A stretch of 64,000 nt of DNA, taken from positions 1 through 64,000 of the forward strand of contig JAFGOA010000215.1 of assembly GCA_016926735.1 (NCBI GenBank), read 5' to 3'. Position 1 is the stretch's first letter, and each line of letters opens with the position of its first letter. The notes under the pieces were generated by a model. It did no database searches. It was not told the DNA's origin and saw nothing but the letters and a program-made list of their open reading frames with translations. Positions 1 through 10,451 of the stretch are shown here, one piece after another. A program made the translations under genes and the position numbers. Source of the DNA: Promethearchaeota archaeon (lineage in GTDB: Archaea; Asgardarchaeota; Lokiarchaeia; Sigyniarchaeales; SOKP01).

Positions 1-74
1 TTAATTTCTATACAATTATTATAAAATTTTAATACAATTTTTAAGTTAATTACAAATTAAGGTTATAAAATCAT

Positions 75-689
75 ATGCCAAGTCGTCGTGGTGATGGAAC
101 TCTTGTATTTAAGATATGTTTTTATGGTCCTTCTTTAGGGGGTAAAACTACCGCACTTGAGTGGGTTTATCATAAAGAAGGATTAGCTAGTGGAGATATG
201 CAACAAATTCAAGACCCGACTGGTAGAACACTTTTCTTCGATAGAGTTGTCGCACGAGTCTCTAATGTAGTTTTCCAAGTCTATACTGTAGCAGGGCAGC
301 GAAGACATAAATTCCAACGTCAGACAGTTCTAAAGGGAACTGATGCAGTTATATTCACTTGGGACAGTCTTATTGACCAATGGGAAGAAAATATTTGGTC
401 TCTTAAAGAATTACTCAGATTTTATGGAAATAAGTTAATTCCTCCAGCACCAGGAGAACCACCTGAGGTTCCAATGGTAGTTTTAGGAAATAAAAGAGAT
501 TTAGAAGGGATAATAGATATTTCGAAGATTAGGCAAGTTTTAGATACAGCAAAGCTTACAGATACTCTAATTTATGAAACAATAGCTATTACTGGTGTTA
601 ATGTTAAAAGAGGTTTTGTATATGCTGCTCGTCAAGCAGTTTTGAACCATTATAAAAAATTATCTGGTAAAGCTATAGAAAAAACGTAA
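75..689 (+). CDS. MglA-like small GTPase
   Basis: P-loop GPSLGGKTT, G3-region TVAGQRRHKFQRQTVLKGTDAVIFTWDS, G4 NKRDL; overall MglA-like layout. Confidence 0.9.
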   Translation: MPSRRGDGTLVFKICFYGPSLGGKTTALEWVYHKEGLASGDMQQIQDPTGRTLFFDRVVARVSNVVFQVYTVAGQRRHKFQRQTVLKGTDAVIFTWDSLIDQWEENIWSLKELLRFYGNKLIPPAPGEPPEVPMVVLGNKRDLEGIIDISKIRQVLDTAKLTDTLIYETIAITGVNVKRGFVYAARQAVLNHYKKLSGKAIEKT

Positions 690-796
690 TTATTTTTATT
701 CTCTTTTTTAAAATTGTTTTAGTTGAAATTTGGTTATAAAAACAGAATATAATTGTTATGATCTTATCCTATATTCGTTAGTAAAAAAGAAAGAAA

Positions 797-1345
797 TTAT
801 AAAACTTTTGAAGATATCATTATCGAAAAGGGTATTAATCCATATAAAAATGTTCCAATTGTTATTACGGTTAATGAGACACCTCTTGTAGTTTCAGGAA
901 GAGTTAAGCTAAGAGGGATAGATAATCTACCAACTTCACAAAATAGGGCAATCCGAATACCGGTGAAAACATTTCTTTCTAACATAACACTATTTTCTCC
1001 ATCACTTAATATAATATAACAATTTATCGATAATAATTTTAAATTAATATTATGTCCACTTACATCCCAATATAATTGTACATAGTGTAAACGATATATT
1101 TTAGGAGCTATAGGATAGGGCCCTTCATTAATTTCTACGGAAAAATCAATATAGCTAGGAATTCCAATACCATTATCTGAGGTTCCATGAGATAAAATAG
1201 CTCCAGTTATCCATAATTGATTGGCTATAGCATATGGGATGTTTCTTTTTTCTCTCCAAGTATAGGCTGTACTAGGTGATAGAAAAGCTATTAAAAATAG
1301 AAAATAGATAATTCCTAAAGTTAAAGTAATTTTTTTTTTCATCAT
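797..1345 (-). CDS. hypothetical secreted/membrane protein
   Basis: ORF with N-terminal signal-like helix and C-terminal hydrophobic helix; no recognised family. Confidence 0.55.
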   Translation of the reverse strand: MMKKKITLTLGIIYFLFLIAFLSPSTAYTWREKRNIPYAIANQLWITGAILSHGTSDNGIGIPSYIDFSVEINEGPYPIAPKIYRLHYVQLYWDVSGHNINLKLLSINCYIILSDGENSVMLERNVFTGIRIALFCEVGRLSIPLSLTLPETTRGVSLTVITIGTFLYGLIPFSIMISSKVL

Positions 1346-1699
1346 ATTTATCTTACTTCAATTGAATTGTTTTAATTTTAATATATGATAATTTCTAATA
1401 TAAATGTGATCAGGACTGAATTTTGACAAATTTAATAAAAATAAAGTAAATTAATCTAGTTTTGAGAATTAAAATAATATTGTTTCACTTCATGAAGATG
1501 TTATGAATATAGATCATGAACCCAAATTTGTCATTTTCTCCTTCATGACATTCTCATTACATTTTTATATAATGTCAGCTATTATTTAATCAGACATAAT
1601 CAAGGTTGTGTTAATAATTGGCATCAGATCATAAAATATATCAATTAAATAAAAAGAAATAAAATAAGAAATAGAAGATTATTAAAAAATTAATTTCTT

Positions 1700-1891
1700 T
1701 TAGTATCTTTCAGTGTTGAAAAATTCCCAAAAAAAAACAACAAGCCCAGGAATAATAGCACATATAATGCCTAAAACTAAAAGAAACGGAATTTCATATA
1801 TATATCCTAAAATTGCAATTATTACACTCACAATTAATATTAATGCAGCATAATAATACTCTTTTGTATAAGTAATAGTTCTTGGAATTAT
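1700..1891 (-). CDS. possible small membrane protein (about 63 aa) without canonical start codon
   Basis: Open frame on minus strand IPRTITYTKEYYYAALILIVSVIIAILGYIYEIPFLLVLGIICAIIPGLVVFFWEFFNTERY* with two hydrophobic helices; only ATA/ATT available as start, no GGTG upstream; could be a remnant. Confidence 0.3.
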   Translation of the reverse strand: MIPRTITYTKEYYYAALILIVSVIIAILGYIYEIPFLLVLGIICAIIPGLVVFFWEFFNTERY

Positions 1892-2222
1892 CTTTCATTT
1901 CATTTAAATTTGAGTTTTTTATATAAAGATTTTTCTTTATATAAATTATATAAGTTTGAAATAATATTTAAATTTGAATTAGGACCGAAATTATATAAAT
2001 TTAGTTTTTTCTTATTTTATGAGAATTTCATGAATAACGATCGTGAAACAACTCCCACTTCAGAATATTATACTTTTTGATTTACGAATATATTATATTT
2101 TTTATAATTAATTGTTCAAATTTAGACCACAAATATTTTTATAAAACTCAGATTTCCTTCTTTATAGTTCTGAAATATACAAAAAATAATGTTAAAAAAA
2201 AGTATAACAATAATATATTAGA

Positions 2223-2834
2223 GTGAAACTAAAAGTGATAGATTATCCAAAACCAGAAATATATATACCTATAGATAGTTCAAATCTGAAATCAATAATA
2301 CCTACCGATGATGAAATTATATACAGTGCACTATGTAGAGCAGATTATCGATATGTAAAAGGAGGTACTGAATTTTCGGTAAGTTGGCAGACACATATTC
2401 TTCTTACCACTGGTGGACTAGCATATACTGAAATGAATTATGATAAATCTAAAGAAGATCGATATATTCCATGGCATAAATTATATGTCAATAATACAGG
2501 TTTAAATGTAAATAGAGCCAGTTGGATGATACGTAATAGTAGAGATGATCATACTACTATGCTTATGATAACAGCAAATCCAGATAATCCTGAGACTATT
2601 GAAGAACTTGCAACAAGATTAAATAAATTTCATACTACTTATAGACCATTCCTAATTGAATTAAAAAAAGAGTGGATTAAAGTAAATAAAGATAATCCAG
2701 ATATCAAGAAAAAAGAAAAGAAACGTGTTGAAAAAACACTCGAACTTATGGAAAAGGAACTAAAAAAAGATTTACATAAAGACCAAAAAAGAAAGGAAAA
2801 CCAGCAGAAAAAAGCTCAAAAATCTAAAAAATAA
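2223..2834 (+). CDS. hypothetical protein, possible bacterial-PH-like fold; paralog of 62514..63083
   Basis: Shares IPIDSSNLKSIIPTDDEIIYS with VPLDYSNLQSVIPKEDEIIYS of the ORF at 62514; charged C-terminal tail. Confidence 0.65.
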   Translation: MKLKVIDYPKPEIYIPIDSSNLKSIIPTDDEIIYSALCRADYRYVKGGTEFSVSWQTHILLTTGGLAYTEMNYDKSKEDRYIPWHKLYVNNTGLNVNRASWMIRNSRDDHTTMLMITANPDNPETIEELATRLNKFHTTYRPFLIELKKEWIKVNKDNPDIKKKEKKRVEKTLELMEKELKKDLHKDQKRKENQQKKAQKSKK

Positions 2835-2938
2835 ATAAAATTTATTTACAATCTTTTTTTAAATTAACATTGCTCATTTATTGGATATCTGCTATTTATT
2901 GAATAAAATAAACATAATATGCCTTAGATATCTAAGAA

Positions 2939-5900
2939 ATGAATTTAAAAAATCATAGAATTAAGGATTTAAGGAATATAAAGACGTTGAGATTATTTGT
3001 AAAATTTTGGTCCATATTGTATTTTTATGTATTCCTTTATTTTATCCAAATAACATATACTAAATTCATTGATATTGCTATGAAAAGGAGTAATATTATA
3101 GGTGTTAAAAAAAGGTTTTTATTATGTGTATTAATTATCAATTTTTCAATTGGTATTTTTACATTTAATACGATACTAAATGATAATCCATCTTATGTTG
3201 AGGATAATAGTGTTGCATCATATTCAAAAATCTTCTATGAGGATACAGAAGGTAATGCGACCGATATATTCGTTGATGGCGATCTTGCTTATTTAGCTGA
3301 TGGAATATCTGGTCTTGCTATAATCAATATTTCTGATCCTTTAGAACCTCAAATTATAGGTTATGAAGATACAGATGGTTATGCTAATGGAGTTTTCATA
3401 TATGGAAATATAGCATATATAGCAGATGGACATTCTGGTCTGGCAATAATTAATATAACTAATCCTTTAGAACCTCAAATTATCGATTATGAAGATACAA
3501 ATGGTTATGCCAATGGAGTTTTTATAGATGGTAATTTTGCTTTCATAGCAGATGGTTCATCTGGTCTGGCAATAATCAATATAACTAATCCTTTAGAGCC
3601 TCAAATTATAAATTATGAAGATACAGATGGTTATGCAAACGGTGTTTTCATAGATGGTAATTATGCCTATATAGCAGATGGCCCATCTGGTCTTGCTATA
3701 ATCGATATAACAAATCCTATAGAACCACAAATAATTAGTTATAAAGATACAGATGGATATGCGAATAATGTCTTTATTGATGGGGATTTTGCTTATATAG
3801 CTGATGGGGTATCAGGAATTACAGCGATAAATATAACATATCCTGCTATACCCGCCTATATTTCTTCAATGTTACTTAATAGTAGTGCTGTAGATATAAG
3901 TATTGATGGGGATTATGCATATCTTTCATGTAATACTACAGGATTGGCGATAATTAATATAACAGATCCATTTATTTTTGGAGTTCCATCTTATGAATAT
4001 ATTGATACTCATATTGTTCAAGGTTTATGTATTGATGGTAATTATGCTTTTATTGCGGGTGCGGATTCAGGTATCATTATCACTGAGATTTCAAGAATAA
4101 TATCCCCTATTGATATATATTCAGAAACGGTGCTAAGTAACTTAGAGCATGTTCGTGTAAAAGGTAATTTTGCTTATGTAACTAGGATGGATGGTTCATT
4201 GTTTACATTTGATATAACCAATCCAACCGCACCTATAAATCTTGGTTATACTCTTTTATCTGGATCTTTATCAAGACTTGATATCGAAGGTGATTATCTA
4301 TACGTTGCTGCTGGAGGAGGAACGAACCCTTTATATGGAGGATTATGTATTGTAGATATATCAAATCCTAAAAGTCCTGTATTAAGGGCAAGGATAAAGG
4401 GAAATAATTCTGCTATAGCAATTTCTGTTGATGGTGATCTTGCTTATGTTGGAGATGGAAATGCTGGGCTACTTATCGTGAATATAAGTAATCCTATGAA
4501 TCCAAATATACTAAGTCATATGGATACTAATGGTATTGCCTATGATGTTATTTCTTATGATAATTATGTCTATATTGCTGATGGCGGAGGTGGTTTAGCC
4601 GTTATCGATGTTAGTAGGCCAGATGCTCCAATTAACATTACTCAATTAGATTGGGGGCGCTTTGCATTAAGTCTTTCTATCAGTGGTCATTATCTATATA
4701 TAGGTTGCGGTTCATACCTGGCGGTCTTTGATATTTCAATCCCATATGATCCTATTTTATTAAAATCAATATATACAGGATCTAGTAATTATGATATAAA
4801 AATAAGTGGAAATTATATATATATATCTGGTAGGGACGATGGAATACTTATAATAAATATAAAAGATCCGAGAAATCCTATAATTGAAAGTCAAAAAGCA
4901 ATTGATAGTGATCCTATGGGTATTGATATTAATGGAAATTATGCATATTTAACTGGATTTAGTACTGGATTATTTGAAGTTATTCAAATAAAAGAGAGGA
5001 CTGATAGAGAGGTTCCAGTATTATTAGAAATTGCCAGCGATTTAGTCGTAGATTTTGGATACACAGAAGGAGAATTTACATGGATCGCGGATGATTCACA
5101 TCCATATAATTATACAATTATCCTTGAAAATATAGGTCTAATAGAGGGACCATTGGTATGGCAAAGTCATACTCCTATAATTTTTTATATTGAAGAAGGA
5201 TATTCAATTGGAGATTATTTTTTTATTATCAATATAACAGATGAATATAATCATTTTATAACAGATAGGGTAAAGTTGACGGTAAGAGATCCTGATAATC
5301 CTATTATCCAAGACTCTCCTGATGATCTAATAATTTGTTATGATTATCAAAATCTCGATTTAATTTGGAATGTGTCAGATTTATATCCTGATTTATATTA
5401 TATTTATCATGATGATTTAGGATTAATGGAAGGACCAAAATCTTGGGATAGTGAATTTCCTATTTCTTACTTAGTACCCGAAGGATTAAACATTGGAGAA
5501 CACATTTTTTATATTAATTTGACTGATGAATATGATAATTCGATAGTTGATAACGTTTCGATTATGATAGAGGATTGGATTGATCCAATCTTTATTGATA
5601 AACCTTCTGATTTAACAATAAATTTAGGGTATACAGGTGTGTCTCTCTCATGGAAACTAATCGATATGACTCCTGATCTCTATACTCTTGAACTTTTAGG
5701 AACGGGTACTTTGATCTATCCATCTAATTGGAATAATAATACTAAAATTACATATTTTATTCAAGATGGGTTACCTCTTGGAAATTATACCTTTGTAGTA
5801 CATTTTGAAGATAAATTTGGGAATATTGCCTCAGATGAGGTTAACATCATTGTAAAAAGCAGACCTATTGAGAGAGGAATATCTTTTGGGTTCTATTTCA

Positions 5901-5974
5901 TCGGATTTTTACTTATTGGACTGATATCAATTGTAATCGTTCAAAAAAGAAGAATGATGATAAATTCTCAATAA
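2939..5974 (+). CDS. large LVIVD-repeat beta-propeller surface protein with C-terminal TM anchor
   Basis: Repeats of the type EDTDGYANGVFIDGNYAYIADGPSGLAIIDITNPIEPQII; Ig-like modules; C-terminal TM helix + KKRR. True start probably ATG 3080 before signal peptide MKRSNIIGVKKRFLLCVLIINF. Confidence 0.85.
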   Translation: MNLKNHRIKDLRNIKTLRLFVKFWSILYFYVFLYFIQITYTKFIDIAMKRSNIIGVKKRFLLCVLIINFSIGIFTFNTILNDNPSYVEDNSVASYSKIFYEDTEGNATDIFVDGDLAYLADGISGLAIINISDPLEPQIIGYEDTDGYANGVFIYGNIAYIADGHSGLAIINITNPLEPQIIDYEDTNGYANGVFIDGNFAFIADGSSGLAIINITNPLEPQIINYEDTDGYANGVFIDGNYAYIADGPSGLAIIDITNPIEPQIISYKDTDGYANNVFIDGDFAYIADGVSGITAINITYPAIPAYISSMLLNSSAVDISIDGDYAYLSCNTTGLAIINITDPFIFGVPSYEYIDTHIVQGLCIDGNYAFIAGADSGIIITEISRIISPIDIYSETVLSNLEHVRVKGNFAYVTRMDGSLFTFDITNPTAPINLGYTLLSGSLSRLDIEGDYLYVAAGGGTNPLYGGLCIVDISNPKSPVLRARIKGNNSAIAISVDGDLAYVGDGNAGLLIVNISNPMNPNILSHMDTNGIAYDVISYDNYVYIADGGGGLAVIDVSRPDAPINITQLDWGRFALSLSISGHYLYIGCGSYLAVFDISIPYDPILLKSIYTGSSNYDIKISGNYIYISGRDDGILIINIKDPRNPIIESQKAIDSDPMGIDINGNYAYLTGFSTGLFEVIQIKERTDREVPVLLEIASDLVVDFGYTEGEFTWIADDSHPYNYTIILENIGLIEGPLVWQSHTPIIFYIEEGYSIGDYFFIINITDEYNHFITDRVKLTVRDPDNPIIQDSPDDLIICYDYQNLDLIWNVSDLYPDLYYIYHDDLGLMEGPKSWDSEFPISYLVPEGLNIGEHIFYINLTDEYDNSIVDNVSIMIEDWIDPIFIDKPSDLTINLGYTGVSLSWKLIDMTPDLYTLELLGTGTLIYPSNWNNNTKITYFIQDGLPLGNYTFVVHFEDKFGNIASDEVNIIVKSRPIERGISFGFYFIGFLLIGLISIVIVQKRRMMINSQ
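3240..3835 (+). repeat. tandem in-frame coding repeats (about 43-44 codons each) within the LVIVD protein
   Basis: Near-identical successive units ...GAAGATACAGATGGTTATGCAAACGG...CTTTAGAACCTCAAATTAT... Confidence 0.85.
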
Positions 5975-6002
5975 TTTTTTTTTAATTTTATAAAAATTAT
6001 AA

Positions 6003-6530
6003 TTATATATATATAATTTGAAAGTTAATTTTATCTCTAGTTAATGTTAGAAAGGCATATGAATTTAAATTTGTAAATCTTTTATCTGTTGGTGTACCTG
6101 GATTGAAATAATATTTTCCTTCTCTTTTTTCATTAATAGGCTTATGAGTATGACCAAAGATTATAATATCATAGTTTTTTAAATCAAATTTCTTATTTAA
6201 TCGTTCTATTATACCGTGTGGTCCACCTTCTCCATGAGTTAAAAATATTTTATATCCTAATATCTCGATTACCCTTTTTTTAGGTAGAATTTTAGAGATA
6301 CTTAGATCATCCATATTTCCAGCAACACTAATAATTTTATCTTTTCCAAAAGTATTGACTAAATAATTATATGTTTCTATTGTTGTGTGATCGCCCAAAT
6401 GAAAAATAAAATTCACTTTTTTTTTCTTAAAATCATCAATAATTGAATCTGGTATATTTTGACATCTAGAAGGAATATGTGTGTCTGAAATAAGGCCAAT
6501 TACTACTTGTTCTTTATCTGAATTAATCAT
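6003..6530 (-). CDS. YfcE/MJ0936-family metallophosphoesterase
   Basis: GLISDTHIP, FHLGDHT, VAGNMD, LTHGEG, IFGHTHKP, NPGTPTDKR motifs. Confidence 0.92.
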   Translation of the reverse strand: MINSDKEQVVIGLISDTHIPSRCQNIPDSIIDDFKKKKVNFIFHLGDHTTIETYNYLVNTFGKDKIISVAGNMDDLSISKILPKKRVIEILGYKIFLTHGEGGPHGIIERLNKKFDLKNYDIIIFGHTHKPINEKREGKYYFNPGTPTDKRFTNLNSYAFLTLTRDKINFQIIYI

Positions 6531-6620
6531 TAAAATTCAATTTGTAAGAATCATTATTATTATTAATATAAAATAATGAAAAATAAAAGAATAAATAAAT
6601 TAAAACTAAATAAAAGCAAT

Positions 6621-9600
6621 TTATTCTTCAAGTTCTTTTGCGCATTTACCAATAGCACAAACAAAATCATCTTCATATAGATTAATAACTCTGACTCCTT
6701 TTGCTTTTCTATGGGTTAGCCGTATTGAATCAACAGGAACTCTAATTAATTGTCCTTGTTCGGTTCCTATTAAGAGATCCTCATCTTTAACTGTCATCTT
6801 TATAGCTATAACTTGATCATTATTTTCTCGATCAAGTTTAATATTATGAACTCCTTTTGCGCCTCTTCCAGTTTTTCTATATTCTTTAATGTAGGCTCTT
6901 TGACCATATCCATTTTGAGTAAGAGTTAACACAATTTCATCATTAGTAACAAGAAGACAATCAATTACCTCATCATTTTCCCTTAAATCAACCCCTTTTA
7001 CACCCATAGAAGTACGTCCTAACTCTCTGAGCTCTGATTCATCAAATCTTATTGCATATCCTTGTTTTGTAGCAATAAAAATATCCTGTAATTCATTAGT
7101 AATTTTCTTCACACTGATTAACTTATCATCTACTCTAATCTTTTGTGCTCTAATACCTGTTTTTTGGATTTTAGAGAATTTGCTTAATGATATTTTTTTA
7201 ACAATTCCCTTTTTAGTAACCATAATTAGCATTTCATTTGTATCAAAATTATTAATAGGAATCATTTCTGAAATTTCTTCACCTTTTTGAAGTTTGATGA
7301 TATTAACAATTGGTTTTCCTTTAGCAGTTCTTTTTTGAAGTGGTATTTGAAAGGCTTTTTTGGAATATATCCTCCCTTTTGAGGTGAAAAATAATATTGT
7401 ATCATGTGTGGAACATACAAAAAGATCTTTAATAAAATCTTCTTCTCGAACGGTCATTCCCTTTTTACCACGACCGCCTCGTTTTTGAGAACGATATTCT
7501 TCTAAAGAAACTCGTTTAATGTATTGATCATTTGAAAAGATAATTATGTTTGGTTCCTTTTTAATTAAATCTACTCTTTCGATTTCTCTAACAGCTGGTT
7601 CATCTTGGGCTATGATCTCTGTTTTTCTTTTATCTCCATAGATTTTTATTAATTCATTTAATTCATTTTTAATGATTTCTAATCTTAATTCTTTTTTCGC
7701 TAGAATTTGTTTATATTTTTTAATATCTTGTTTGAGTATTTTAGCCTCTTCCTTTAGCTTTTCTGTTTCTAAATTAGTTAAACGAGAAAGAGTCATGTTT
7801 AAAATGGCTTTAACCTGAATATCTGTAAATTCAAATCTTTCTTGTAGTCTAGTTTTAGCTTCTTCGGTATCTTTAGAAGATTTTATTATTTGAACTACTT
7901 CATCTATATTATCAAGAGCGATCAGTAATCCTTCGACTTTATGAAGTCTATCTTGAGCTTTTTTAAGGTCAAATTCAGTTCGTCTGTAAATTATTTGTAA
8001 TCTATGTTCAATATACTCTTGAATTAATTCTTTTAAGTTTAATATTTTTGGTTGTTTACCCTCATTAACTAACACAAGATTTACTATACTAAAGCTAGAA
8101 AGAAGTCTTGTTCTTTTAAATAATACATTTTTGATAATTTCTGGTTGTGCATCTTTTTTTAATTCTAATACAATTCTCATTCCTTTTCGATCTGATTCAT
8201 CTCTCAAATCTTTTATATCTTTTAGAATTCCATCTCTTATTAGTTTGGCAATTGATTCGATTAAGACGGCCTTATTTTGTAAATAGGGAATTTCAGATAT
8301 TATTAAATTATTAATTTTACCTTTTTGTTCCTCTTCGATTTTAGCCATTAAGGTAACATTCCCTTGTCCAGTTGCATATGCATTGTAGATTCCTGAAGGA
8401 TTTGTAATAATACCTCCTGTAGGAAAATCAGGACCCTTAATGATTTCTATTAATTCTTCTAATGATATATCCGGATTGTCTATTGTAGAAATTATACCAA
8501 GAGATATCTCCATAATATTATGAGGAGGCATAGATGTAGCCATCCCTACAGCAATTCCTTTTGTACCATTTATTAATATATTTGGTAGTTTAGCAGGTAA
8601 AGATGTAGGTTCTGTTGTGCTATCATCAAAATTTGGTTGAAAATCTACTGTTTCTTTTTGAATGTCTTCGATTAGTTCATTTGCTATTTTTGATAATCGA
8701 GCCTCCGTATACCTATATGCTGCTGGAGGATCCCCATCTACAGAACCAAAATTACCTTGTGGATCTATTAATGGATATCTTAAAGAAAAATCTTGACCCA
8801 TTCGAACAAGTGAATTATAAACCGCCATATCACCGTGAGGATGATAATTCCCAAGACAATTATGAACTATCATACCATTAGCTATAAATTGGTGATCATC
8901 TCTTACTTGAATATCGTAGGTTTTTTTGGCTTTATATTTATTTATTGACTTTATTTTTATAAAAAAGAAATCTTGTTCTATTATTTCATTTATAATTGGT
9001 AAATATTTTGAACCAATTAATTCCATTTTATTTTTGATATTTAATTTTTCAATTGTAGATTTGTATATCTTAATTTTATTCTTTAGATCCTTTTGATATC
9101 TAATTTTAGTACCATCTGGATATTTTATTCCAATTCTGATTTTTTTCCCAGATTTATCAGTATACCATCCTCCCCCTAAATGTTTCTCAGAAAATTCAGT
9201 AAAGATATATTTTCCTATAAAGGGAATTATATCGTATTTGGAAGGATTATATTTTAGTTTCTTGGATAATCTTTTAATTTTATCTGGATTATAAATATGA
9301 ATTTCTCTTTTTATTTTTGCATAATCGTTACCAGTTATCTCCAAAGAATATAAATCATAGTTTGGTTTGATTTTTCTACCTTTATAATGGTGAGTTTTCT
9401 TTTTATTTAAATAAATTGTTGAATTTATTCCTAAGCTAAATAAAATGATTTGAAAATCTCTTAAGAATTTTTCAGATATTGAGGAGATATTTATAACGTT
9501 CCGATTCTTATGAACATGACCATCACCTTCTAAATAACCACTAAAGAATGAATAAATGATTTTTTTTGAGGTATTTTTAAGAAAATTAGGTATTTTTATA

Positions 9601-10406
9601 TTATGAGAATATTTGTCTCCTAATTTAAAATTTTTAATAATTGATTGATTTAATTCATGTTTATTAATCCTAAAGTAATATATATTATTGGTTTCCCTAA
9701 ATATGATATTTTCATCATTTTTTAAATAATTACGCGAAATTTCTTGTACTTTATTAATAACTTGCTTACTCTCAGAAGCTATAACAATTCTATGATATCC
9801 TCTTTTATTATCTCTATCGATCCATCCATCAGCTAGAAATAATCCGATAAAATAAGCAATATCTTCGTTAATTTCAAACTCATAATTATATGTTATATCA
9901 TTAGATTCATTATATTTTGGTTTACAAACAATATAATCTCCTATTTTAAGTTCAGAAGGAGATTTCCAACGATAATCAAGATTTTTTGAAAAAGTTTTAA
10001 AATTTTGTCCTTTGGTACATATATTTGTAAGTCCATTTTCTAATTCTATTTTAAATAACTCTTGTTCAGGCATTTCATATAATTGAGTTACATCTTTTAC
10101 ATTATTATGAGTAATTACTTGATCTTCTGTAGAAATATTTTCTATAAATTTAAGTCCATTTGTTGTATTTACATATGTTCCTTTAGCAAAACATTCTCCT
10201 ACAACTTTGGCACATTTTACATGAGCACTACCAAAATGCCAATTATTTTTATGCATTGCATAAATAATTCTTCTATGAACTGGTTTTAATCCATCTCTTA
10301 CGTCTGGAATAGCACGGCCTACTACTACAGACATTGCATAATCTAAATAACTACTTTTCAGTTCATCTTTTAAAAGTATATCTTTAATATTATTTGAGGT
10401 TGAAAT
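6621..10406 (-). CDS. gyrA: DNA gyrase subunit A, interrupted by an intein; start proposed at ATT (10404-10406)
   Basis: SVVVGRAIPDVRDGLKPVHRRI, YHPHGDMAVYNSLVRMGQDFSLRYPLIDPQGNFGS, AYRYTEARL; C-terminal GyrA box QKRGGRGKKG. ORF track starts at 10334 but the conserved KSSYLDYAMSVVVG continues upstream without ATG/GTG/TTG. Confidence 0.95.
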   Translation of the reverse strand: MSTSNNIKDILLKDELKSSYLDYAMSVVVGRAIPDVRDGLKPVHRRIIYAMHKNNWHFGSAHVKCAKVVGECFAKGTYVNTTNGLKFIENISTEDQVITHNNVKDVTQLYEMPEQELFKIELENGLTNICTKGQNFKTFSKNLDYRWKSPSELKIGDYIVCKPKYNESNDITYNYEFEINEDIAYFIGLFLADGWIDRDNKRGYHRIVIASESKQVINKVQEISRNYLKNDENIIFRETNNIYYFRINKHELNQSIIKNFKLGDKYSHNIKIPNFLKNTSKKIIYSFFSGYLEGDGHVHKNRNVINISSISEKFLRDFQIILFSLGINSTIYLNKKKTHHYKGRKIKPNYDLYSLEITGNDYAKIKREIHIYNPDKIKRLSKKLKYNPSKYDIIPFIGKYIFTEFSEKHLGGGWYTDKSGKKIRIGIKYPDGTKIRYQKDLKNKIKIYKSTIEKLNIKNKMELIGSKYLPIINEIIEQDFFFIKIKSINKYKAKKTYDIQVRDDHQFIANGMIVHNCLGNYHPHGDMAVYNSLVRMGQDFSLRYPLIDPQGNFGSVDGDPPAAYRYTEARLSKIANELIEDIQKETVDFQPNFDDSTTEPTSLPAKLPNILINGTKGIAVGMATSMPPHNIMEISLGIISTIDNPDISLEELIEIIKGPDFPTGGIITNPSGIYNAYATGQGNVTLMAKIEEEQKGKINNLIISEIPYLQNKAVLIESIAKLIRDGILKDIKDLRDESDRKGMRIVLELKKDAQPEIIKNVLFKRTRLLSSFSIVNLVLVNEGKQPKILNLKELIQEYIEHRLQIIYRRTEFDLKKAQDRLHKVEGLLIALDNIDEVVQIIKSSKDTEEAKTRLQERFEFTDIQVKAILNMTLSRLTNLETEKLKEEAKILKQDIKKYKQILAKKELRLEIIKNELNELIKIYGDKRKTEIIAQDEPAVREIERVDLIKKEPNIIIFSNDQYIKRVSLEEYRSQKRGGRGKKGMTVREEDFIKDLFVCSTHDTILFFTSKGRIYSKKAFQIPLQKRTAKGKPIVNIIKLQKGEEISEMIPINNFDTNEMLIMVTKKGIVKKISLSKFSKIQKTGIRAQKIRVDDKLISVKKITNELQDIFIATKQGYAIRFDESELRELGRTSMGVKGVDLRENDEVIDCLLVTNDEIVLTLTQNGYGQRAYIKEYRKTGRGAKGVHNIKLDRENNDQVIAIKMTVKDEDLLIGTEQGQLIRVPVDSIRLTHRKAKGVRVINLYEDDFVCAIGKCAKELEE
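8859..10193 (-). mobile_element. GyrA intein (about 445 aa) with LAGLIDADG/DOD homing endonuclease domain
   Basis: Block A CFAKGTYVNTTNG; endonuclease motifs YFIGLFLADGWID and SGYLEGDGHV; block F YDIQVRDDHQFIANGMIV, block G HN followed by Cys+1; interrupts AKVVGE / CLGNYHPHGD. Confidence 0.93.
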
Positions 10407-10451
10407 TTTATGTACACCTTCTTAGAAATTATGTAATCTATATATCTTTAT

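Noticed and set aside
3240-3835. Tandem repeats considered as CRISPR or satellite
   Set aside because: Repeats are in frame, about 130 bp, and encode LVIVD beta-propeller blades
8615-8881. Plus-strand ORF opposite gyrA (and 10083..10289 opposite the intein)
   Set aside because: Antisense to strongly conserved GyrA/intein coding sequence; amino-acid composition not protein-like
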